Positions 16,482 to 23,902 of a stretch of DNA of 64,000 nt are shown here, in pieces. Position numbers and translations under genes: made by a program. Below the pieces are notes generated by a model. The model ran no database searches and was not told the DNA's origin. It saw only the letters and a list, made by a program, of their open reading frames with translations. The stretch is from the NCBI GenBank assembly GCA_943787265.1, contig CALSLT010000038.1, positions 38,466 to 102,465 on the forward strand, in the 5' to 3' direction. The stretch's first letter is position 1; each line of letters starts with the position of its first letter. Source of the DNA: an uncultured Planctomycetaceae bacterium (lineage in GTDB: Bacteria; Planctomycetota; Planctomycetia; Planctomycetales; Planctomycetaceae).

Positions 16482-17477
16482 GTGAGTGTTGAATCACCGC
16501 TGACAACGGATAAGGCAGATGGGGAAGTGGCTGAGTCGCCTCTCGCCAATCCACAAATCGTTACGCCTGCTGTCGACGAAAAGTCGACGGTGAAAGGCGG
16601 CCGCAAGCCGATTGCTCATCCGATTCCGACTCGTTTTCGAGATCGTTTTCCGAACGGTTTGAACTACACCAACTTCACCTGGATGCTCGTGATGCATACC
16701 GGTGCCGTTGCTTCGCTGTTTTACTTTTCGTGGACGGGACTTGCCATTTGTGCTGTCCTCCACTTCGTAACTGCTTGTCTCGGTGTCACGCTGGGATACC
16801 ACCGTCTGCTGACACATGGAAGTTTCAAAGTTCCGAAGCCGGTCGAGTACTTCTTCTCGGTCTGCGGAATGCTTTCCGCTGAAGGCTCACCTATTTTCTG
16901 GGTCGCGACTCATCGCAAGCATCACGTGTTGTCCGATTTGCCGGGCGATCCGCATTCGCCAAACGATGGATTCTGGTGGTCGCACATTCTGTGGTTCAAG
17001 CCGCGAGTTCTGAAAGAAGATGAAGAGGCACTCTTCGCACGTTGGGCACCGGATATGTGGAAAGACCCGTGGCACCGAGTGTTCGACAAGATCTTCCCGG
17101 TCTTCACGATCCTGTTGGGAATCGGCCTGTTCATCATCGGTGAGGCAATGGAACCTGGCTTCGGCTGGTCACTCGCTCTATGGGGCGTTTGTATGCGAGC
17201 GGTCCTTTGTTACCACAGCACCTGGTTCGTTAACTCGGCAACTCATATCTGGGGCTACCGCAACTACGAAACGACAGATCGTTCACGAAACCTGTGGTGG
17301 GTTGCTCTGGCCAGTTATGGCGAAGGCTGGCACAACAACCATCACGCGCATCAGCGGTTGGCTCGACACGGGCACCGTTGGTGGGAAGTCGATGTCACTT
17401 GGATGGTCATTCGCACGCTGCAGATTCTTGGCATCGCGACCAACGTCCAGGACAAAATTCCTGAGCAGACGAATTGA
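16482..17477 (+). CDS. Acyl-CoA/acyl-lipid delta-9-type fatty-acid desaturase
   Basis: Membrane di-iron desaturase, 331 aa, which puts a double bond in fatty acyl chains using O2. The three His boxes are complete: HRLLTH at 107-112, HRKHH at 144-148 and HNNHH in the segment EGWHNNHHAHQ near the C terminus, in the acyl-CoA desaturase pattern. Hydrophobic stretches lie at about 67-103 and 205-245. The N-terminal 50 residues are a non-conserved soluble extension. GTG 16482 follows GAGGAG at good distance, so this is the start. The TGAC repeat array lies about 240 bases upstream and a terminator 43 bases downstream, so it is a single-gene unit, perhaps under phosphate- or stress-type control. Confidence 0.93.
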   Translation: MSVESPLTTDKADGEVAESPLANPQIVTPAVDEKSTVKGGRKPIAHPIPTRFRDRFPNGLNYTNFTWMLVMHTGAVASLFYFSWTGLAICAVLHFVTACLGVTLGYHRLLTHGSFKVPKPVEYFFSVCGMLSAEGSPIFWVATHRKHHVLSDLPGDPHSPNDGFWWSHILWFKPRVLKEDEEALFARWAPDMWKDPWHRVFDKIFPVFTILLGIGLFIIGEAMEPGFGWSLALWGVCMRAVLCYHSTWFVNSATHIWGYRNYETTDRSRNLWWVALASYGEGWHNNHHAHQRLARHGHRWWEVDVTWMVIRTLQILGIATNVQDKIPEQTN

Positions 17478-17519
17478 TCTGCTGCGAGTGTTTCCTTGCT
17501 GAATTTGATCTACGATCAG

Positions 17520-17552
17520 GCCTGACATTTCCATTGAGGTGTCAGGCTTTTT
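17520..17552 (+). terminator. Rho-independent terminator
   Basis: Eight-bp perfect stem GCCTGACA / TGTCAGGC (17520-17527 and 17540-17547), 12-base loop and five T, directly after the desaturase gene. Confidence 0.88.
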
Positions 17553-17657
17553 CTATGCCGATTTAGTTTCACGAGACAGTTTGTTTCGCGGCTGCGATGT
17601 CGCAGCGTCTACAGTTTCGAACTTTTCCCAGGTCAGTCTCAGAACGCGAACGGGTTC

Positions 17658-18431
17658 ATGTCAGAAGCTACTCCAACCTCCACGGCCGTTATTCAGGTCC
17701 AGGGATTGAGCTACTCGTATGGCGACGGGCGGGGCGTGCTTTCGGATGTTGAATTCAATGTCTCGGAGGGCGAGCGAGTCGGCCTTGTCGGGCCCAGCGG
17801 AGCGGGCAAGTCCACATTGCTGATGCATCTGAACGGGCTGCTTCCGGATCGCCTGCCTGTTGATTCAGATCGCGCATCGGTGGTCGTATCGGGCGTTCCG
17901 ATTCGGAAGTCGTCGGTGTCCGAGGTTCGTCGACGGGTTGGTTTCGTTTTTCAGGACCCGGACGACCAGCTGTTTTGCCCGACCGTTCGAGAAGATGTCG
18001 GATTTGGGCCGTTGAATCTGGGACTCTCACGTGACGAGGTGTTTCAGCGGATAGCAGAGAGTTTGGAAATGGTTGGCTTGGGCGGATTCGAAAATCGCAG
18101 CACACTGCAACTCAGCACGGGCGAACGTAAACGCGTTTGCCTCGCAGGTGTCCTGGCGTGCCATCCGGAAGTTCTGGTACTCGACGAACCGTTTGCGAAT
18201 CTGGATCCGCGGGCTCGCCGTGCACTGGTCGACGTTCTTCGAGAATTCGCAGGTGCTCAGGTTATCGCGACGCACGATCTGGAGTTCGTGGTCGAGTTGT
18301 GCGATCGGGTCATTATTCTGGATGAAGGGGAAATTAAGGCGGACGGGCCTGTTCGAAATGTCCTATCGGACGAAGTGCTTATTCGAAAGCACGGCCTGGA
18401 AGTGCCGTGGGAGCTGCGGGCCAGAACTTAG
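17658..18431 (+). CDS. CbiO/EcfA-like ABC transporter ATP-binding protein
   Basis: A 257-aa ABC ATPase. Walker A GPSGAGKST is at 45-53, the Q-loop reads FQDPDDQLFCPTV, the signature is LSTGERKRV and Walker B is VLVLDEPFANLD, with the H-loop in IATHDLEFV. The DPDDQLF segment and the phrase EDVGFGPLNLGL are typical of the energy-coupling-factor group (CbiO, EcfA), which power uptake of cobalt, nickel or vitamins. No CbiM/CbiQ or S-component gene is adjacent: the neighbours are a desaturase and a DUF1559 gene. So the membrane partner must be encoded elsewhere, or this ATPase serves another system. No second ATPase copy is nearby. Confidence 0.87.
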   Translation: MSEATPTSTAVIQVQGLSYSYGDGRGVLSDVEFNVSEGERVGLVGPSGAGKSTLLMHLNGLLPDRLPVDSDRASVVVSGVPIRKSSVSEVRRRVGFVFQDPDDQLFCPTVREDVGFGPLNLGLSRDEVFQRIAESLEMVGLGGFENRSTLQLSTGERKRVCLAGVLACHPEVLVLDEPFANLDPRARRALVDVLREFAGAQVIATHDLEFVVELCDRVIILDEGEIKADGPVRNVLSDEVLIRKHGLEVPWELRART

Positions 18432-18719
18432 TATCTGGTCGTGAGGCAATGGTTTCATTGCCCTTTTCCTCCCGTCTATGACGATTTGAGAACCGGGGTT
18501 CTCACTGACCTGCGGCTGCGAGCACAATTCGGGCGGGCTGAATGCCTGTGTGGAGTAGAGTTGCCCAGCGGAATTGCAGAGATTCTCGTACAGCGTTTCA
18601 TCGTCGAGCATCGGTTGTAGCGGGAACCCGGATTGCGACGGTTGCGTCAAAGGAATTGGCCGCCGCGTACGTCTGCTGCCCTGAGAGGCTTAGCGAATTC
18701 TCAATTGTCGAGTGGAATC

Positions 18720-19838
18720 ATGGTTCGTTGTAAAAATCGGCGAGGCTTCACGCTGATCGAACTGCTGGTCGTCATCGCGGTGATCGCGGTGCTGGTCGCG
18801 TTGTTGCTGCCTGCCGTGCAGCAGGCTCGAGAACGCGCTCGTTCCATTCAGTGCATGAACAATTTGAAGCAGATCGGCCTCGCTCTTCACAACTACGAAT
18901 CGACGCATTCGATTTTTCCACCAAGTTTCGTTCGACAGGAAGATGGCAACCCGCCTTCTCCACCGCCTTTGAATGATCCACTGCGATATCGAAGCCATTG
19001 GACTGGCTATCATTTGCTGCTGCCGTACCTCGGCGAGTCGAACCTTCATGGCGAGTACGATTTCGAAGGTACGTGGCTCAGCAGCATGTCCAATTCTGAT
19101 GACCGAGATCATTGGCTGCTCAACCGAACGGTGATCAACGGCTTGATGTGTCCGAGTGTCCCTCACAAATCAGATCAGGTTGGCGAGACCAGCGTTCCCG
19201 GAAGCTCGCTTCACTGGATGTCGGGGGCGGTGACTGACTACGCCTTCTGTCACGGCATGGACATCTTGAAAGCTCTGCCGGGAAGTGGCGAAGCGTCATG
19301 CCCCGGGGGATTGCGACATTATTGGGACAGTTGGCCGGCATCTACTCGAGGAGCATTTGGCTACAACAGCACATGCCGCTTGTCCAATCTGACCGACGGT
19401 GGATCTCAGACGATTTTCATGGGCGAGAAAGCGGGTGCCAGGCTGACGTTCGGCACGGGATCAGGAGCGTCGCCAAGAACGAGAGTCGAGTATCCCTGGG
19501 CGATGGCCGCCGTGCTTTACTTCGCCGCGACGGGCAATTCTGCCAATGACACCGTGTGGCTGGCTGGGCCGTTTGCAGCAACAAGAGATCTTCGACTACC
19601 AAACTGTCCTGCAGATTCTCCGGCTCTCGGAGTTCCGTTTCCGATGAATCCTCGGCCAGTCAAAGTTCCGGTGACCGGCGACGAACGATCGCTTTATTCG
19701 TTCCAGTCTCATCACACTCAAGGTGCTTGGTTTCTGATGGGGGACGGCGGAACGAAGTTTGTCAGCGAGACAATCGATCAGTCAGTCTACGAAGCACTTT
19801 CGACAATCGCTGGCAACGAGACGGTATCGGAGCTGTGA
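18720..19838 (+). CDS. DUF1559 prepilin-type secreted protein
   Basis: A 372-aa planctomycete DUF1559 protein. It starts with a type IV pilin-like leader, RRGFTLIELLVVIAVIAV, with the cleavage site after Gly and a single hydrophobic helix, then the hallmark AVQQARERAR and NNLKQIGLALHNYES. The C-terminal segment QSHHTQGAWFLMGDGGT matches the H-x9-DG motif of these proteins. They form a very large family in planctomycetes and are thought to be pseudopilin-like envelope or surface proteins; individual roles are unknown. The ATG at 18720 gives the classical leader. A lipoprotein gene starts five bases after its stop, the common pairing for this family. Confidence 0.92.
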   Translation: MVRCKNRRGFTLIELLVVIAVIAVLVALLLPAVQQARERARSIQCMNNLKQIGLALHNYESTHSIFPPSFVRQEDGNPPSPPPLNDPLRYRSHWTGYHLLLPYLGESNLHGEYDFEGTWLSSMSNSDDRDHWLLNRTVINGLMCPSVPHKSDQVGETSVPGSSLHWMSGAVTDYAFCHGMDILKALPGSGEASCPGGLRHYWDSWPASTRGAFGYNSTCRLSNLTDGGSQTIFMGEKAGARLTFGTGSGASPRTRVEYPWAMAAVLYFAATGNSANDTVWLAGPFAATRDLRLPNCPADSPALGVPFPMNPRPVKVPVTGDERSLYSFQSHHTQGAWFLMGDGGTKFVSETIDQSVYEALSTIAGNETVSEL

Positions 19839-19843
19839 GCTGT

Positions 19844-20296
19844 ATGGCAGACTTCTTTCAAAGTGTTGCTGACACGCGAGTTCTCAAACTTCGAGAGACA
19901 CGCTTGCACCGAATACTTCCCTTGCTGGCAATGGCCGCCGTGCTGATGGCTGGTTGCGACAGTGCCGGAGATTCGGTGTCGTTCAACGGGAATGTGCGGC
20001 TCGATGGTGTTCCGATTCCTGCCGAAATCCAGATTGAACAACTTGATGCCGATGGAAATCGCGTCGGGCGTTCCGCGATCGCCTACGCGGACAACAACGG
20101 AGATTTTTCAGCAGTCATCGAGCCAGCGGACGGTACTTCCAGGCCGCTTGACTGCCGGATTGTCGTTCGGGGCTCCGAAGTCACGAGCAGTGGGCAGCTT
20201 TCGGCCTTCGACGAAAACACCGGGCCTCCGAAAGCGACTCGCCTGAAACGAGCGATTCAGGACGGTGATTCGCTGGCCATACTGCTGACGCGGTAG
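19844..20296 (+). CDS. Carboxypeptidase-regulatory-like lipoprotein paired with DUF1559
   Basis: A 150-aa lipoprotein. The lipobox LMAGC puts the acylated Cys at residue 38. The mature part begins VSFNGNVRLDGVPIPAEIQIEQ and continues with a NNGDFSAVI turn: this is the GxVxxxGxPxxxAxI pattern of a single carboxypeptidase-regulatory-like (transthyretin-type) beta sandwich. Such small proteins very often follow DUF1559 genes in planctomycetes, and here the gap is five bases, so they are cotranscribed. Role presumably envelope-located, partner of the DUF1559 protein; inference from context. ATG 19844 is chosen because longer forms would overlap the upstream gene. Confidence 0.85.
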   Translation: MADFFQSVADTRVLKLRETRLHRILPLLAMAAVLMAGCDSAGDSVSFNGNVRLDGVPIPAEIQIEQLDADGNRVGRSAIAYADNNGDFSAVIEPADGTSRPLDCRIVVRGSEVTSSGQLSAFDENTGPPKATRLKRAIQDGDSLAILLTR

Positions 20297-20322
20297 CAGA
20301 CGTCGTTGCTGACGACACTTCG

Positions 20323-21663
20323 TTAGCGAAGCTGTTGTCGGTTGACGCTTGAGAATGTCCGCTCCTGTCGCCCCTCGGTATGGGCTGTCCTTGCAACGCG
20401 AAGTAGCGGAGCAGAATCAGGTGGAACAAGGTGTGCAAGCCTTGGCCTGAACACCACTCCGAGAACGAGCGGCAGATACCACATCACATAGATTCCGCCG
20501 TGTTGTGGGTACCAAAGTTGAGTGGCAACAACGATGGCGGCTGAGTGTGCCATAAGATGTTCGATTGATTTCTTGCGAGGAAAAATCGTCATCAGAATGA
20601 CGCCCACAAGAAATACAGCCATGACCGGAAGGCGATAGACGGGGCTGATGGCTGCCCAGAATCCGACGCCCTCGCCGTTCTGAAACTGAAGAATGCTCCA
20701 ATCGATCGAACCAATCATCTGTCTGATGAACGACTGGCTGTCCGCGGCTGTCAGTGCCAGTGTCCCGATAAGGACTGATGCGACAATACCTAGCGCCGCG
20801 ACAAAACGGATGGATCCCTGACGCCCGTAAAAGGCGACCCAAAGTGGCAATAGAAAGGCCGGGAAGAACACTGTCCCACAGGCAAGTCCCATCAGGCCGC
20901 CAGCGATCATTGGCTTGTAGTAGAAGGCCAACGAACAGATGACCAAAGCGGCCGGCAGGACGTGGTCGACATTGCTGACTTGATAGGCAGTGCTCGGCAA
21001 CAGCAGGTACATCGTCGCCATGCCCACCCCTAATCGGATATCACCAAGGTGGCGTTTTCCGAGATAGATAAGCCCAATGATGACTGCAAGGTGCGACAGA
21101 CCGGCGATGATCCGCGCGGCGATAAGTTCTGCGGAAACGACACGGCCCGAGTTGTGAGCAACAAGCCGAGCAGGCGCCACCGCAGTTGTTGCCGTAATCA
21201 GTTTGGTGGCCGGGCCAGAGACGATCTCGGAATTTGCGCGTTCTGTCGAACCATCTTTACGACGGAGCAATTCATCGGCTCGTCGCACTGTGGCGACAGT
21301 CGAGGCGGCCGGCGGTTCGGTGGCAACTTTGGTCACCTGAAAAGCGAACGCCGCGAAGCATAGAAATGCGAGGCCGGAAGCGTTCAGGTTCTGTTCAAGA
21401 AGCGGACGGCGTTTAAAAACCGGGTCGAGAAACAATCGAAGCAGTAAAAGCCCGGTGCAGACGAAGAGCCAAGCATAGCCGAATGTTGGATGCGAGCTCT
21501 TCAGTAGGAGCAAGCCCGGAGAGATGCTCAACAACAGAATCAGGTCGACATTGCGCAGTGACCAGAGTCGATTGAAGCGGAAGAAAACGGCAATGATCAA
21601 AAGTAACGACAGGTAAAACCATGTCGCTTCGTTGACGTGATACCCTTGAAGGATGTAGTCCAT
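20323..21663 (-). CDS. Polytopic membrane protein, possible GT-C glycosyltransferase
   Basis: A 446-aa inner-membrane protein with about ten hydrophobic helices. Helices are visible at about 15-30, 38-55, 62-82, 95-110 and then from 190 on. The first three form a block YLSLLLIIAVFFRFNRLW / NVDLILLLSISPGLLLL resembling the N terminus of GT87-like (DUF2029) mannosyltransferase-type proteins, but the acidic catalytic residues of the first loop are not clear, so I do not claim activity. A soluble loop at about 118-175 has no recognised domain. The C-terminal residues are charged. It is transcribed opposite to the DUF1559 pair and ends 26 bases from it. Confidence 0.7.
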   Translation of the reverse strand: MDYILQGYHVNEATWFYLSLLLIIAVFFRFNRLWSLRNVDLILLLSISPGLLLLKSSHPTFGYAWLFVCTGLLLLRLFLDPVFKRRPLLEQNLNASGLAFLCFAAFAFQVTKVATEPPAASTVATVRRADELLRRKDGSTERANSEIVSGPATKLITATTAVAPARLVAHNSGRVVSAELIAARIIAGLSHLAVIIGLIYLGKRHLGDIRLGVGMATMYLLLPSTAYQVSNVDHVLPAALVICSLAFYYKPMIAGGLMGLACGTVFFPAFLLPLWVAFYGRQGSIRFVAALGIVASVLIGTLALTAADSQSFIRQMIGSIDWSILQFQNGEGVGFWAAISPVYRLPVMAVFLVGVILMTIFPRKKSIEHLMAHSAAIVVATQLWYPQHGGIYVMWYLPLVLGVVFRPRLAHLVPPDSAPLLRVARTAHTEGRQERTFSSVNRQQLR

Positions 21664-21970
21664 TCGTGGCCAGACCGATGGCGTGCAGCGCTATCGGCCG
21701 ATCCTTATTTTTAGAGGCGAACGGTCGTCTCCAGACGAGTTCGCCATTGACCCATTTTGTAGAGGGCAGAGTCCCAATCCACCCACGCACTTTTCAGCCA
21801 ATTGGGAGCTGCGTTGACCCACAACTTCCCGCTGAATCTCTGTAAGTTACGATGTTTCACGAGGTTGGCAATAGTCGTGGTACGCTCGGCTGCGGAATTC
21901 TGCGGGCTTTTGCCTCTCATTTTTCGTGAACAACTCAACCGCCACGAAGCGATTGGGCCGGTTCATCGTT
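21664..21970. other. Divergent intergenic region
   Basis: 307 bases between the polytopic membrane protein and the ATP-grasp gene. No ORF with protein-like composition, no clear terminator or repeat; presumably promoters. Confidence 0.6.
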
Positions 21971-23221
21971 ATGAAAAGATCAACCAGCATGCCTCGGGTC
22001 TTCTACGGAAACTTTGATTTCGAGCATGAACTCGCCGCCGCCGGTTACAATCGCCCACGCCAGATTGAACGTCTGAATGCGGAATTGATCGCACATTTAC
22101 TGGCTCTTACCACTCACGGAGATCTTTTGTATTGCGACGAACTCGCCTTCAATCAGTTCCTGGTCGACGCACAAGCTGCTGGATTTCCGAGCGTTCGACT
22201 AATCAATAACGCTGGGCGGGAGGCTCTTGACGGCAGACTGGTTCCGTGGGGCTGTTCGAAGCAGGCAGTTGATTTTGCGAATTCATGTGGATGGTCATGC
22301 CCGGTTCCGCCAATCAAATCGGTAGCGATGGCGAATTCTCGCCAGTTTTCGTTCGAGTTGGAGCAACGTCACGGAGTCGCAATTCCGGGGGCCGCTGAGG
22401 TCGATTCCTCGCAGACGCTTGAGTCGGCGATCGTCACAGCGGCTGACGTCTGGAAGTCCCCAACTGACGAGTTCGACTGGCTGTTGAAGGCTGAGTTCGG
22501 GATGTCCGGTCGCGAGCGAATCGCTGGCCGCGGGCTACAATGCGACGACTCTCAGGTCAGTTGGATTCGCCGTCGCGTTGGTGCGGGCGGCCGACTCTTT
22601 TTCGAGCCGCGTGTCGAGCCATTGTGCGAGCTAAGTACCCATTGGAATCTCGTCAATCCGGAACTCGGGCAAGGGACTGAAGCTGGCCGGCTGGTAGAAC
22701 CGGAATTGATCGGCACGACTCAGCTTCTTGTCGACCAGTCAGGTCAATATGTTGGCAGCATTCCGCTTGACCACTCTGCAATTGATAAGCCTTTGCTCGG
22801 CTGTTCTGAACTTAGCCTCTCCAGTGAAATGTTCGACCAGATTCTGGGCGATGCGAACTCGGTAACCGCAGCAGCCAGAAGTTTTGGATACCACGGGCCG
22901 ATCAGCGTGGATTCGATGATCTATCGTGGTCCGGACGGCTCGCCTTTTCTGAGGTCGATCCAGGACGTGAATGCACGGTTCACGATGGGGCGGATTGCGT
23001 TGGAGTGGTGCCGACGTTTTGCCAGGTCTGACCGTCCTGCGTGGTTGCTGGCTCCGATCAACTGGCTTGATGAACGAGGCTGGGATGCCGCGCTGGACAA
23101 TCCAGTAAGACGACAGACATCGCCGCGCATCGTTGCTGGCCAAGTTGTAAAACGAGTCGGAATTCTGCTCGATGATCCTGCGGATTTACAGGAGTTATTG
23201 TCGACTCATTTGCGACCATAG
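21971..23221 (+). CDS. ATP-grasp fold protein, unknown ligase
   Basis: A 416-aa cytoplasmic protein. The middle and C-terminal thirds look like an ATP-grasp domain: a Lys strand DEFDWLLKAEFGMSGRERI, the EPR-type strand RLFFEPRVEPLCELS, and near the end GYHGPISVDSMIYRGP followed by IQDVNARFTMG, the Asp-x-Asn metal motif of the fold. The N-terminal third (FEHELAAAG through a Rossmann-like LLYCDEL) would be the substrate-side domain. ATP-grasp enzymes ligate a carboxylate to an amine or thiol via an acyl phosphate. The substrate is unknown and no biosynthetic partner genes adjoin. Start chosen at ATG 21971; ATG 21989 is an alternative. The 3' end overlaps the convergent ClpP-like gene by 27 bases. 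Confidence 0.7.
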   Translation: MKRSTSMPRVFYGNFDFEHELAAAGYNRPRQIERLNAELIAHLLALTTHGDLLYCDELAFNQFLVDAQAAGFPSVRLINNAGREALDGRLVPWGCSKQAVDFANSCGWSCPVPPIKSVAMANSRQFSFELEQRHGVAIPGAAEVDSSQTLESAIVTAADVWKSPTDEFDWLLKAEFGMSGRERIAGRGLQCDDSQVSWIRRRVGAGGRLFFEPRVEPLCELSTHWNLVNPELGQGTEAGRLVEPELIGTTQLLVDQSGQYVGSIPLDHSAIDKPLLGCSELSLSSEMFDQILGDANSVTAAARSFGYHGPISVDSMIYRGPDGSPFLRSIQDVNARFTMGRIALEWCRRFARSDRPAWLLAPINWLDERGWDAALDNPVRRQTSPRIVAGQVVKRVGILLDDPADLQELLSTHLRP

Positions 23222-23836
23222 GTCGCCGTCGAACATGCCGATGAGTTTTGCCAGGCCCGCGTCGACCAGTTCCTGACCCGAGACGAAACGGCCGGGGTGA
23301 GTCCACTCGGCGATGTTCTCGTCTGGAAAGTCGAAGAGTCGCGACAACAGCTTGTCCATGTCGCCTTCCAGGTTTTTGAAATGCCGAGCCCATTCGGTTG
23401 CTTCTTCCAGCCGCACATCTTCGGCACTTTGCCATCGCATCGGATGAAAAAGCAGCGTCGAATGCGCGGTTACGAATCGTCGTTCACACGCCGCGAATGG
23501 CAGGATCGCGGCGGATGAACATTCTCCGGCAACGACTCCGGTGACACGTAAACCTCGCAGGCGGATGATTGAGCACAGGGCGAGCCCGACGTAAACGCTG
23601 CCTCCGCCCGAGTCGAACCAGATTGTTCCTCGGCTGCGACGCGGTACCTCTACGAGTGACGTGACCAGCTCGCTCTGTTTGTCGGTGAGGTCGCCGTTGA
23701 TGGCGATTTCCCAGTCCTGCCCCGCGTCAGGTGGCGTGAACGGCCCGGACTGAATCGGCGATGGAGTCCGCGTTGCTCGCTGTGGTCCGCGTGGTTGTTT
23801 TGCTGGCCGATCCGTCATGTGTTGGTCTGAGTCCAT
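23195..23836 (-). CDS. ClpP/crotonase-fold serine-protease-like protein
   Basis: A 213-aa protein with the ClpP fold order: NGDLTDKQSELVTSLVE, then FDSGGGSVYVGLAL (the substrate-binding DSxGG strand), GLRVTGVVAGECSSAAILP with Ser108 at the nucleophile position, and HSTLLFHPM with His131. The third catalytic residue, the Asp before the FxS helix, is not seen: the segment reads WTHPGRFVSGQELVDAGLA. The first 40 residues are a Pro/Arg/Thr-rich extension absent from ClpP. It may be a degenerate or divergent protease, or a scaffold. No Clp ATPase adjoins. The start is ATG 23836, with ATG 23818 as alternative; neither has a good ribosome site. Confidence 0.72.
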   Translation of the reverse strand: MDSDQHMTDRPAKQPRGPQRATRTPSPIQSGPFTPPDAGQDWEIAINGDLTDKQSELVTSLVEVPRRSRGTIWFDSGGGSVYVGLALCSIIRLRGLRVTGVVAGECSSAAILPFAACERRFVTAHSTLLFHPMRWQSAEDVRLEEATEWARHFKNLEGDMDKLLSRLFDFPDENIAEWTHPGRFVSGQELVDAGLAKLIGMFDGDLWSQMSRQ

Positions 23837-23902
23837 CGAGTTAAGAGCGGTGTTTACCGACGAGTTAGCGATGACGAAGCTACAACCAGCACTATGGAAG
23901 AG

